Source: Streptomyces sp. P3 (GTDB lineage Bacteria > Actinomycetota > Actinomycetes > Streptomycetales > Streptomycetaceae). From it: DNA of 64,000 bases. The notes beneath the pieces were generated by a model that was not told where the DNA came from, searched no databases, and worked only from the letters and a program-made list of their open reading frames with translations. Numbering within the stretch: position 1 is the first letter of the stretch; each line of letters begins with the position of its first letter. The translations under genes were made by a program, and so were the position numbers. The stretch covers positions 5,969,501-6,033,500 of the forward strand of contig JAFEKX020000001.1 of the NCBI GenBank assembly GCA_016893485.2, written 5' to 3'. This document shows, piece after piece, positions 19,346 to 28,551 of the stretch.

Positions 19346-21764
19346 GTGGCAGGGACTGAGGGGGCCGGGGCGCCGGGCCGCTGCTGCTCGGGGTCCGGCA
19401 TCACGGACCCGGTTCGGCGCGGGCCGTTCGGGCGGCGCTGGCTGCGGCCCGGCCGCGGGTCGTCCTGATCGAAGGGCCGCCGGAGGCCGACGCGTTGATC
19501 CCGCTCGCCGCCGACGAGGACATGCGGCCGCCGGTCGCGCTCCTCGCCCACGCGGTGGACGAGCCCGGCCGCTCCGCCTTCTGGCCGCTGGCCGAGTTCT
19601 CCCCGGAATGGGTCGCCATCCGCTGGGCCCTGGAGCACGAGGTCCCGGCCCGCTTCATCGACCTCCCTGCCACGCACACGCTGGCGTGGGGAAGGCCGAC
19701 GAGGCCGACGAGGGCGACAAGGCCGACACCGAGGGCGAGCTGACGGGGGAGGAGCAGCCGGTGGACCCGACTGCCGAGACCGCGTCCAGTGAGCCCCCTT
19801 CCAGCGAGTCCCCCTCCGACCCGGACATCGACATCCGCGTGGACCCCCTCGCCGTCCTCGCCGAGGCCGCCGGTTACGACGATCCCGAGCGCTGGTGGGA
19901 GGACGTCGTCGAGCACCGGGGTGTGGGCGCGCGGGACGCGTTCGCCCCGTTCACCGCGCTGGAGGAGGCGATGGGGGCGCTGCGGGAGACGTACGGGGTC
20001 GGCGGGCGCGACCGGGATCTCGTGCGCGAGGCGTACATGCGGCTCCAAGTGCGGGCCGCGCAGCGGGAGTTCGACGACGACGTGGCGGTGGTGTGCGGGG
20101 CGTGGCACGTGCCCGCGCTGCGGCAGAAGGCGTCGGTCGCCGCGGACCGCGCGCTGCTGAAGGGGCTGCCCAAGGTCAAGGCCGACCTGACCTGGGTGCC
20201 GTGGACGCACCGCCGGCTGTCGCGGGCCAGCGGGTACGGCGCGGGGATCGACTCGCCGGGCTGGTACGGCCATCTGTTCAGCGCGCCGGACCGGCCGGTG
20301 GAGCGGTGGATGACCAAGGTCGCGGGGCTGTTCCGGGAGGAGGACCGGATCGTCTCCCCGGCCCATGTCATCGAGGCCGTACGCCTGGCGGAGACCCTCG
20401 CGGTGATGCGGGGGCGGCCGTTGCCGGGGCTCGGGGAGACCACCGACGCGGTGCGTGCGGTGATGTGCGAGGGGTCGGACGTCCCGCTGTCGCTGGTGCG
20501 GGACCGGCTGGTGGTCGGGGACGTGCTGGGCGAGGTGCCGCCGGGGGCACCCGCCGTGCCGTTGCAGCGCGACCTGGACCGTTCGCAGCGCAGGCTGCGG
20601 ATCAAACCGGAGGCGCTGGAGCGGGAGTTGGAGCTCGACCTGCGCAAGGAGATCGACGCCGGGCGCAGCACGCTGCTGCACCGGCTGCGGCTGCTGCGCA
20701 TCGAGTGGGGCGAGCCGACCGCGTCGCGGGGAGCACGGGGACGTTCCGGGAGACCTGGCGGCTGCGCTGGGAGCCGGAGTTGGCGGTGCGGGTCGCCGAG
20801 GCGGGCGTGTGGGGCACCACGGTGCCGGCCGCGGCGACGGCCAAGGCGGAGGCGGACGCCCTCGGGGCGGAGAGCCTCGCCGACGTCACCGCGCTCGCCG
20901 AGCGCTGCCTGCTGGCCGAACTGCCGGACGCGCTCCCGGTGGTGATGAAGGTCCTCGCCGACCGCGCGGCCCTCGACACGGACGTCGGCCATCTCGCCCA
21001 GGCGCTGCCCGCGCTGGTCCGTTCGCTGCGCTACGGCGACGTCCGCGGCACCGACATCGGCGCGCTGACCGAGGTCGCGGCGGGTCTCGCCGAGCGGGTC
21101 TTCGTCGGGCTGCCCCCGCCTGCGCGGCCCTCGACGGGGACGCCGCGGAGGAGATGCGGCGGCATGTGGACGCGGTGCACGGGGCGGTCGGTCTGCTGGG
21201 CGACGCGGGCGGGTCCGGGCCGGAATCCGGTCACGGTGACCTGCGGGTCCGGTGGCGCGCGGTGCTGCGGACCCTCTCCGCGCGGGACACCGTTCCCGGT
21301 GTCATCCGCGGGCGAGCGGTACGACTCCTGCTGGACGAAGGGGAGTTGGGGGCGGACGAGGCGGCCCGGCTGATGGGGCTGGTGCTCTCGCCGGGGACAC
21401 CTCCGGCGGACGCGGCCGCGTGGATCGAGGGGTTCGTGGGCGGCGGAGGCGGGCTGCTCCTCGTGCACGACGAGAGGCTGCTCGGGCTGGTCGACGAGTG
21501 GCTGACCCGGGTGCCGGCGGAGGCGTTCACGGACGTACTGCCGTTGCTGCGGCGGACGTTCTCGTCGTACGAGCCGGGGGTGCGCCGGACTCTCGGGAGT
21601 TGGTGCGGCGCGGGCCGGGGAAGCAGACGGGTACGACGACGGCGGTCGCCGGGATACCCGGGTTCGGCGCGGAGCCGGACGCCGGGCGCGCGGACGCGGT
21701 CGTGCCGGTGCTGCGGCTGCTGTTGGGGCTGGACGACGACGAGCTGGTGGGGGTGGCGGGATGA
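19346..21764 (+). CDS. DUF5682 family protein with TIKI/TraB-like motifs (several frameshifts)
   Basis: A protein of about 800 residues. Near the N-terminus is GVRHHGPGSARAV followed by RPRVVLIEGPPEAD, and at about residue 250 is VVCGAWHVPAL. This GxxH...(V/I)xxEG...GxxH pattern resembles the EreA/ChaN/TraB (TIKI) hydrolase fold, so a metal-dependent hydrolase or peptidase is possible; this assignment is mine. A charged low-complexity insert and long helical regions follow. Frame breaks lie near 19380, 19690, 20730 and 21120. The GTG at 19346 has a GGAGGGG site; an alternative GTG at 19241 overlaps the MoxR stop. It ends overlapping the next start as ATGA. Confidence 0.75.
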
Positions 21765-21910
21765 CGAACAACGGCAGGCAGGGCACCAGGAAGCCGGAGA
21801 CGCCAGGTGCGGGCGAGGGCGCGCGCGGGCGACGGGCCGAGGGCGGCCAGGCGAAGGGCGTGCGGGTCGTACCGCTGTGGGAAGGGCTGCGTACGGGGGT
21901 GCGCGGATGA
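21761..21910 (+). CDS. 49-residue basic ORF coupled between DUF5682 and vWA genes
   Basis: The ATG overlaps the DUF5682 stop (ATGA at 21761-21764) and its own TGA overlaps the vWA start (ATGA at 21907-21910). This double overlap is the main reason to call it. The product is hydrophilic, rich in Gly, Arg, Lys and Glu, with a more ordered C-terminus VRVVPLWEGLRTGVRG. I recognise no family. It could be a small adaptor, or merely a spacer whose frame is preserved by chance. Confidence 0.55.
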   Translation: MTNNGRQGTRKPETPGAGEGARGRRAEGGQAKGVRVVPLWEGLRTGVRG

Positions 21911-23104
21911 GCACGGGGACCACCGGGGAGGCCGAGGCGGTCGCGGACGGCGGGGTCGTGGACCCCGGGCAGGAGCGGTTGCGGCGGTGGCGGCTGGTGC
22001 TCGGGGCGGGGCGGCCGACGGCACCGGGTGCGAGTTGGCCGGGCAGGACGCCGCGATGGACGGGGCGCTGAGCGCGCTGTACGGCAGAGGGGACAAGGGG
22101 CGGCCGGCGAAGGACCGTTCGGCGGGGCTCGGGGCGTCGGCGCCGTCCGTCGCGCGCTGGCTCGGGGACATCCGGACGTACTTCCCGTCCTCCGTGGTCC
22201 AGGTCATGCAGCGTGACGCCATCGACCGGCTCGGGCTGTCCGCGCTGCTGCTCGAACCGGAGATGCTGGAGGCGGTCGAGGCCGACGTGCACCTCGTCGG
22301 CACGCTGCTCTCCCTCAACAAGGCGATGCCGGAGACCACGAAGGAGACGGCGCGGGCGGTCGTCCGCAAGGTCGTCCAGGACCTGGAGAAGCGGCTCGCC
22401 ACCCGCACCCGGGCCACCCTCACCGGCGCGCTCGACCGCAGCGCCCGGATCAACCGGCCGCGCCACCACGACATCGACTGGAACCGCACGATCGCGGCCA
22501 ACCTCAAGCACTACCTGCCGGAGTACCGGACGATCGTGCCGGAGCGGCTGATCGGGTACGGGCGGGCGTCCCAGTCGGTGAAGAAGGAGGTCATCCTCTG
22601 CATCGACCAGTCCGGTTCGATGGCGGCGTCCGTCGTCTACGCCTCCGTGTTCGGCGCGGTGCTCGCGTCCATGCGGTCGATCAACACCCGGCTCGTCGTC
22701 TTCGACACGGCGGTCGTCGACCTCACCGACCAGCTCGACGACCCGGTGGACGTGCTCTTCGGGACCCAGCTCGGCGGCGGCACGGACATCAACAGGGCGC
22801 TCGCGTACTGCCAGTCGCAGATCACCCGGCCCGCCGAGACGGTCGTCGTGCTGATCAGCGACCTCTATGAAGGGGGCATCCGCAACGAGATGCTCAAGCG
22901 GGTCGCGGCGATGAAGGCGTCGGGGTGCAGTTCGTGACGCTGCTCGCGCTGTCCGACGAGGGCGCGCCCGCCTACGACCGCGAACACGCTGCCGCGCTGG
23001 GCGCGTTGGGGGCGCCGGCCTTCGCCTGCACACCGGATCTGTTCCCGGAGGTGATGGCGGCGGCGATCGAGAAGCAGCCACTGCCGATACCGGACACGGC
23101 GTGA
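21907..23104 (+). CDS. von Willebrand factor A (CoxE-like) protein (two frameshifts)
   Basis: A protein of about 400 residues. A helical N-terminal half (from RLRRWRLVLG through LDRSARINRPRHHDIDW) precedes a vWA domain with the MIDAS motif DQSGSM (about residue 235), the threonine loop LGGGTDINRAL and the late strand VVVLISDLYEGG. Such proteins bind metal-dependent ligands and act as adaptors for MoxR ATPases. Indels lie near 22003 (G run) and 22925. The C-terminus ends KQPLPIPDTA. It is the last gene of the MoxR operon; 23105-23192 is short and holds no gene. Confidence 0.88.
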
Positions 23105-23192
23105 CGAACCGTCTTGAGCCGTCGTGACGAACTGCCGTGAGTCATAGGGGGCTTGTGCGTCCACCGGACACGCGTGCGAGGATCGTCGCCTC

Positions 23193-24095
23193 ATGAACTG
23201 GCCCGCCGCGCTGTCCGGTGCCGCTGTGCGCGTGACGCGTACGGCGGTTGGACGGCGTGTGCGTCAACATGCCCTTCAAGTCGCCCTGCTGGTGGGCGGG
23301 TTGTTCGCGCTCGGCTTCGTGTGCGGGGGACAGGCGCAGGCGGCGGACGGGGTCACGGGGCGGCAGCCGGTGATTCCGGCGGTGGCTTCGCAGGCCAAGC
23401 CGGTTTCGGTGGCCGAGCCCGTTCCGGGTTCCGTTCCTGTTCTCGCTCCCGTGCTGGCTCCGGTCGCGGACACCGTGAAGCGGGTCGTGCGGCCGGTGGC
23501 GGACGCGGTGACGAAGACGGTGACCGAGGTGGTGACCAAGACACCCGCGCTGCCCGGCTTGCCCACGCTGCCGTCGGTCCCCACGATCCCGATCCCCTCA
23601 AAGCCTACGGTGCCCTCGCCCCCCGTGGTGCCGGGTCAGGAGGCGTCTCCGGTATCGACGCCTCCGGCGCACACCGCGCCCGTGCCGACGCCGGTGTCCG
23701 CACCCGTCCGGTCCGCCTCGCAGCCCTCGGGCGCCGGGCATCGTGCGGATGTGGGGCCGGCCGAGGCGACGGCAGGGGTGGGCGACCCGTACGGGCCGCG
23801 CCTCGGCACGGGCACCGGCGAGGCGCTCGGCGTCGTAGGGCATGCGGTCGTAGGTCGCGCTCTGAGTCCCTCCGTCGGGCACGCGCCCACCCGGCATCAG
23901 GCGCCCGCCGGTGATCCCGACGGGACTCTGCGGAATCAGTCGGGTGTGGACAGCGGGTCCTCGCGGCACTGTGACGCGCAGGCCGTGACGTCGGAGTACC
24001 GGGTGGCCGTGCGGATCGTGCCCGGTGTCGTGGCGCGGGTGGACGCGGCGGAGACGCGGGACAGGTACCGGGACGTTCCCGTTTTCCCGGGTTAG
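23193..24095 (+). CDS. Secreted Pro/Val-rich protein of unknown function
   Basis: This intact 300-residue ORF has an Arg-rich start, a hydrophobic signal segment (about residues 27-47) and a likely AQA cleavage site (residues 48-50). The mature part is low-complexity, rich in Pro, Val, Ala and Thr (for example PTIPIPSKPTVPSPPVVPG), like a cell-wall-spanning spacer. It then becomes polar without a recognisable domain. No sortase motif is seen at the C-terminus. It lies between the vWA operon and sucCD and has its own start 88 bases after the vWA stop. Confidence 0.65.
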   Translation: MNWPAALSGAAVRVTRTAVGRRVRQHALQVALLVGGLFALGFVCGGQAQAADGVTGRQPVIPAVASQAKPVSVAEPVPGSVPVLAPVLAPVADTVKRVVRPVADAVTKTVTEVVTKTPALPGLPTLPSVPTIPIPSKPTVPSPPVVPGQEASPVSTPPAHTAPVPTPVSAPVRSASQPSGAGHRADVGPAEATAGVGDPYGPRLGTGTGEALGVVGHAVVGRALSPSVGHAPTRHQAPAGDPDGTLRNQSGVDSGSSRHCDAQAVTSEYRVAVRIVPGVVARVDAAETRDRYRDVPVFPG

Positions 24096-24175
24096 ACAGG
24101 GCCCTTCCGGCAGCTGAGCTGTCCGGAATGTCGCCATGTCCCCCGCCCCGGAATCTCTGAGGAACCGACGCACGC

Positions 24176-24235
24176 ATGAGCACGAACCGCATGAGCCCTA
24201 ACCGCCTGAGCACGAACAGCTTCAGCACGAACACC
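24176..24235 (+). repeat. Four 15-bp tandem units upstream of sucC
   Basis: Consecutive units ATGAGCACGAACCGC, ATGAGCCCTAACCGC, CTGAGCACGAACAGC and TTCAGCACGAACACC lie in the 736-bp spacer 24096-24831. An open plus-strand frame begins at the first ATG (MSTNRMSPNRLSTN...) and runs to about 24703, but it loses protein-like character after about 60 residues, so I do not call it a gene. Confidence 0.65.
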
Positions 24236-24640
24236 GACTTCACCCCGGCCGAACTCCGCCGACGTCTCGTCGACGCCCATGTCTCCGTCCCGAGGCACTC
24301 CAGGGTCAGGGCCGCCGCGGCCATCCAGGGTGCCCAGGCCGCACGCAATGTCTGCACCCAGAAGGCCGCCCCCGCGCCCCCGAGGCGCGCCGGGCCCGGT
24401 ACTGGGAGTGACCGACTCCGTGAGGCAGTGACCCCGGACGGTCGAATGCCGTCGGTTCGTCCGGAGTGCGTCTCACGGTCCGGGGCCTCGCCGGGCCAAC
24501 CCCAACCCGGTGAGGCCCCCGCCACCTTCCCCGCCCACCCCCGAGCCCCCGAACCGCCCCCGAACCGCACCCGAACCCCACCCGAACGACCTGCCCGTAC
24601 GTCCCTCCCGCGGCACTCCGTGTCACGGAATCCGGCATCA

Positions 24641-24656
24641 TGTGACAGGTATCACC
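24641..24656. promoter_or_regulatory. CRP-like palindrome upstream of sucCD
   Basis: TGTGACAGGTATCACC fits TGTGA-N6-TCAC(A/C), the binding pattern of CRP/FNR-type regulators, and sits 176 bp before the sucC start. A second overlapping inverted pair, TGTCAC (24621-24626) and GTGACA (24642-24647), raises the chance that this is a real operator. The downstream CGATAACC near 24700 may be part of a -10. Confidence 0.45.
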
Positions 24657-24831
24657 GCTCAGGTGTGACCCTCGATTTAGGGGCCCCCTGCAAGCAGCGA
24701 TAACCTGCGAGACGGACATGCCGCGCGCTCGGTCACCGTGTGCGCCTCCCTTGTGACAGCGGACGTCACGTTGCCCTTCGCGGCACGCCCACGCATCCAA
24801 CGAACCGCGATATCACTGAGGACGGAAGCGC

Positions 24832-26010
24832 GTGGACCTGTTCGAGTATCAGGCGAGGGACCTCTTCGCCAAGCACGATGTACCGGTGCTGGCCGGTGAA
24901 GTCATCGACACGCCTGAGGCGGCCCGCGCAGCCACCGAGCGGCTCGGTGGCAAGTCCGTCGTCAAGGCCCAGGTGAAGGTCGGCGGCCGTGGCAAGGCCG
25001 GTGGCGTGAAGCTCGCCGCCACCCCGGACGAGGCCGTCGCCCGGGCGACGGACATCCTCGGCATGGACATCAAGGGCCACACGGTCCACAAGGTGATGAT
25101 CGCCGAGACCGCGCCCGAGATCGTGGAGGAGTACTACGTCTCCTTCCTCCTCGACCGCACCAACCGCACCTTCCTCGCCATGGCGTCCGTCCAGGGCGGC
25201 GTGGAGATCGAGGTCGTCGCGGAGGAGAACCCCGAGGCCCTCGCGAAGGTCCCGGTCAACGCCAACGAGGGCGTGAGCATCGAGAAGGCCCGCGAGATCG
25301 TCGCGCAGGCCAAGTTCCCGGCCGACGTCGCGGAGCAGGTCGCCGAGATCCTCGTGACGCTGTGGGACACCTTCGTCAAGGAGGACGCCCTCCTGGTCGA
25401 GGTCAACCCGCTCGCGAAGGTCGCCGACGGCCGCGTCATCGCGCTCGACGGCAAGGTCTCCCTCGACGAGAACGCCGAGTTCCGCCAGCCGGAGCACGCC
25501 GCGCTCGAGGACAAGGACTCGGCGAACCCGCTCGAGGCGGCCGCCAAGGCCAAGAACCTCAACTACGTCAAGCTCGACGGCGAGGTCGGCATCATCGGCA
25601 ACGGCGCGGGTCTCGTCATGAGCACCCTGGACGTCGTCGCGTACGCCGGTGAGGCGCACGGTGGGGTCAAGCCCGCCAACTTCCTCGACATCGGCGGCGG
25701 CGCGTCCGCGGCCGTGATGGCGAACGGCCTGGAGATCATCCTCGGCGACCCGGACGTCAAGTCCGTGTTCGTCAACGTCTTCGGCGGCATCACCGCGTGC
25801 GACGAGGTCGCCAACGGCATCGTCCAGGCGCTGCAGCTGCTCGCGGACAAGGGCGAGGACGTCACCAAGCCCCTCGTCGTCCGCCTCGACGGCAACAACG
25901 CCGAGCTGGGTCGCAAGATCCTCTCCGACGCCAACCACCCGCTGGTCCAGCGCGTGGACACCATGGACGGCGCGGCCGACAAGGCCGCCGAGCTCGCGGC
26001 TGCGAAGTAA
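24832..26010 (+). CDS. sucC: Succinate-CoA ligase (ADP-forming) subunit beta
   Basis: This intact 392-residue ATP-grasp subunit starts at GTG as MDLFEYQARDLFAKHDVPV. The ATP-binding loop is KVGGRGKAGGVKLA; later come LVEVNPLAKVADGRVIALD, and the CoA-ligase part contains GNGAGLVMSTLD, FLDIGGGA and VFGGITACDEVANGI. With SucD it makes ATP from succinyl-CoA in the TCA cycle. It is followed 21 bases later by sucD in an operon. Unlike many neighbours its frame is clean along the whole length. Confidence 0.97.
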   Translation: MDLFEYQARDLFAKHDVPVLAGEVIDTPEAARAATERLGGKSVVKAQVKVGGRGKAGGVKLAATPDEAVARATDILGMDIKGHTVHKVMIAETAPEIVEEYYVSFLLDRTNRTFLAMASVQGGVEIEVVAEENPEALAKVPVNANEGVSIEKAREIVAQAKFPADVAEQVAEILVTLWDTFVKEDALLVEVNPLAKVADGRVIALDGKVSLDENAEFRQPEHAALEDKDSANPLEAAAKAKNLNYVKLDGEVGIIGNGAGLVMSTLDVVAYAGEAHGGVKPANFLDIGGGASAAVMANGLEIILGDPDVKSVFVNVFGGITACDEVANGIVQALQLLADKGEDVTKPLVVRLDGNNAELGRKILSDANHPLVQRVDTMDGAADKAAELAAAK

Positions 26011-26031
26011 GGGACGAGGGACAAAACAGCC

Positions 26032-26916
26032 ATGGCTATCTTCCTCACCAAGGACAGCAAGGTCATCGTCCAGGGCATGACCGGCTCCACGGGCATGAAG
26101 CACACCAAGCTCATGCTGGCCGACGGCACGAACATCGTCGGTGGCGTGAACCCGCGCAAGGCGGGCACGTCCGTCGACGTCGACGGCACCGAGATCCCGG
26201 TCTTCGGCACGGTCGCCGAGGCGATTGAGAAGACGGGCGCGAACGTGTCCGTCCTCTTCGTACCGCCGGCCTTCTCCAAGGCCGCCGTCGTCGAGGCGAT
26301 CGACGCCGAGATCCCGCTCGCGGTCGTCATCACCGAGGGCATCGCCGTCCACGACTCGGCGGCGTTCTACGCGTACGCCGTGGCCAAGGGCAACAAGACC
26401 CGGATCATCGGCCCGAACTGCCCCGGTCTCATCACGCCGGGTCAGTCGAACGCCGGCATCATCCCGGGCGACATCACCAAGCCGGGTCGTATCGGCCTGG
26501 TCTCGAAGTCCGGCACGCTGACGTACCAGATGATGTACGAGCTGCGTGACATCGGCTTCTCGTCCGCCGTCGGTATCGGTGGCGACCCGGTCATCGGCAC
26601 CACCCACATCGACGCGCTCGCCGCGTTCGAGGCCGACCCCGACACCGACCTCATCGTCATGATCGGTGAGATCGGTGGGGACGCGGAGGAGCGGGCGGCG
26701 GACTTCATCGCGAAGAACGTGACGAAGCCGGTCGTCGGTTACGTCGCGGGCTTCACCGCGCCGGAGGGCAAGACGATGGGCCACGCCGGCGCCATCGTCT
26801 CCGGGTCCTCCGGTACGGCTGCGGCGAAGAAGGAGGCCCTCGAGGCCGCCGGCGTCAAGGTCGGCAAGACCCCGACCGAGACGGCGAAGCTGGCCCGCGA
26901 GATCCTGGCCGGCTGA
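26032..26916 (+). CDS. sucD: Succinate-CoA ligase subunit alpha
   Basis: This intact 294-residue subunit has a Rossmann CoA-binding domain (VQGMTGSTGMKHTKLMLADG, NPRKAGT) and a ligase domain with GPNCPGLITPG, KSGTLTYQ, GGDPVIGT and the phospho-histidine loop MGHAGAIVSG (active His). It pairs with SucC. The ATG at 26032 follows GGGACGAGGGACAAAACAGCC, a reasonable ribosome site. A strong hairpin terminator follows 17 bases after the stop. Confidence 0.97.
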   Translation: MAIFLTKDSKVIVQGMTGSTGMKHTKLMLADGTNIVGGVNPRKAGTSVDVDGTEIPVFGTVAEAIEKTGANVSVLFVPPAFSKAAVVEAIDAEIPLAVVITEGIAVHDSAAFYAYAVAKGNKTRIIGPNCPGLITPGQSNAGIIPGDITKPGRIGLVSKSGTLTYQMMYELRDIGFSSAVGIGGDPVIGTTHIDALAAFEADPDTDLIVMIGEIGGDAEERAADFIAKNVTKPVVGYVAGFTAPEGKTMGHAGAIVSGSSGTAAAKKEALEAAGVKVGKTPTETAKLAREILAG

Positions 26917-26933
26917 TCCACCCCGCTACACCT

Positions 26934-26970
26934 TGATGGGCCCGCTCCGTGAGTTGGAGCGGGCCCATCA
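26934..26970 (+). terminator. Hairpin terminator after sucD
   Basis: A perfect 15-bp inverted repeat (26934-26948 and 26956-26970) with a 7-base GTGAGTT loop lies 17 bases after the sucD stop. The arms begin TGATGGGCCCG. There is no U-tract, which is normal for GC-rich terminators. Confidence 0.9.
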
Positions 26971-27049
26971 GTGCGTTGGCGCTCGGCTGCGGGCCCATTC
27001 GCGTCATGGGGTGCCGGGTCCGGTTGGCGAGCGGCTGCGGTGGCGTCGT

Positions 27050-27139
27050 GGCTGGTCGCGCAGTTCCCCGCGCCCCTGAAAGCCTGCCCCGTTTGAGCCG
27101 ACCTGCATTTAAGGGGCGTGGGGAACTGCGCGACCAGCC
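27050..27139. repeat. Long inverted repeat, dispersed Streptomyces-type intergenic element
   Basis: A 28-base arm at 27050-27077 (starting GGCTGGTCGCGCAGTTCCCC) is complementary to 27112-27139 with one mismatch, enclosing a 34-base loop. It lies between the convergent sucCD operon and the HTH gene. An exact third copy of one arm occurs alone at 56926-56953. The pair could form a very stable bidirectional terminator. Confidence 0.85.
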
Positions 27140-27163
27140 CCCACCGGGCCGCGCTCGACACGA

Positions 27164-28443
27164 CTACCGACTCAACGGTGCCAACCTCTCCGGACCGCTC
27201 GTCATCCCGTTCCGTAGCCGGTCCCGGAGGGCGATCTCCTCCTCCGACAAGGAGCCCTGCACAACACGCGCAGGAACCCCCTCCCACCCGTTCCCCACGG
27301 GAACAGGCGCCTCGTAATGCGTGGGCGCCACCCGGAGCGTGAAGGTGGTCGCCCCGATGATCGCGACGGTGAACGCAATCGCGGCCCGGGTCCAGAACAC
27401 GGTCCGCCGTTCCCCACGAACCGCACGGTCGGCGGCTTGGCGGCATGCAACCGCCCGGTGGAGGCGAGTTCGGTCATCCGCCGACGCAACTCATCCGGGT
27501 CGGACAGATCAGGCAACTGCGCCGCGATGGCCTCCCGCGCATGAAGCAACCGGTTGGCCGCCGCGGGCGTACTCGCCTCGGTCTCCGCCGCCGTCTCCGC
27601 AAGCCCGAGCCCGACCCCGTCGTAGAGAAGAAGCGTGCGGCGGTACGACGGCGGGAGGTTCAGGAGGGCGGTCAGCAGCGCGCGGTCGGACGTGCCGGGG
27701 GCGGCGGCTCGGGGTGGCGGTATCGAGGGCGGAACCGGTGCCAGGGGAGAGGGCGTACTCGTAGGCCACCGACCGCACCCAGCCGGCCGGGTCCCGGTCG
27801 ACCGCGACCTCGGGCCACCGCTGCCAGGCGATCTGGAAGGCCCGCTCGACGGACTCGCGCGCCAACTCCCGCCGCCCGGTGAGCAGATAGGCCTGCCGTA
27901 CGAGGGCGGGCGCGCAGAACGCGTAGAGCGCGTCGAAGGCCTGAGCGGGCGTCAGGGGCGCGCGGCCCGGCACCTCGATCGGCACGGGGACGAGTTCGGG
28001 TACGCGTTCGGGTACGGGTACGGGTACGGGTTCGAGTGCGGCGGTGTCGTCCACCTTGACCACCTCGTCAACCGTCACCACCTCGTCAACCGTCACCGTC
28101 TCGTCAACCGTCACCCCCTCATCCACCGCGACCGCCTCGACCACCGCGACCTCCTCGACCGGCGCCACCATCTCAACCGGCACCACCACCTCGACCTTCT
28201 GAGGCACCAGCGGCTCGATCTGAGCCCCCGTCACCGTCATCTCTTCACCCAGGCTGGTGAGCAATTTCGCGTACGCCTCCCGTTTCCGGCCACGTGGTGT
28301 CGTACGGCCGGTCTCCCACGACCGCACGGTCTCGCGGCTGACGCCCACCCGCTCGGCGACCTGAGCCTGTGTCAGCGAGCCTGCCTCGCGCAGGCGTCGG
28401 CGTTCCCTGGGTGGGGGAGCGGGGTTGCAGGGCTCTGCGTCAC
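27164..28443 (-). CDS. HTH/sigma-like regulator with C-terminal membrane helix (frameshifted)
   Basis: The N-terminus is an XRE-type helix-turn-helix (RRLREAGSLTQAQVAERVGVSRETVRSWE). A long Val/Asp/Glu/Pro low-complexity linker follows, with repeated VDE units. Next is a sigma-factor-like helical region (ALYAFCAPALVRQAYLLTGRRELARESVERAFQIAW, PPSYRRTLLLYDGVGLGLAETA). Last come a single membrane helix (TRAAIAFTVAIIGATTF) and a short outer tail. Frame breaks lie near 28416, 27750, 27720 and 27430. GTG 28443 is preferred; GTG 28492, in frame with the HTH, is possible. It is probably a membrane-tethered regulator of unknown target. Confidence 0.65.
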
Positions 28444-28551
28444 CGGACGCCCCTTCGTACGAAAAAGTACATAAACGTATATTGAGCGACACTTCCGAGG
28501 TTCGCCTGTTACGACGAGAAAGCGCGTGTCGTTGGGAGCATGGCGGGCGTG

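Noticed and set aside
24766..26784. Long minus-strand ORF opposite sucCD
   Set aside because: Antisense to two intact TCA genes with strong motif conservation; a shadow frame.
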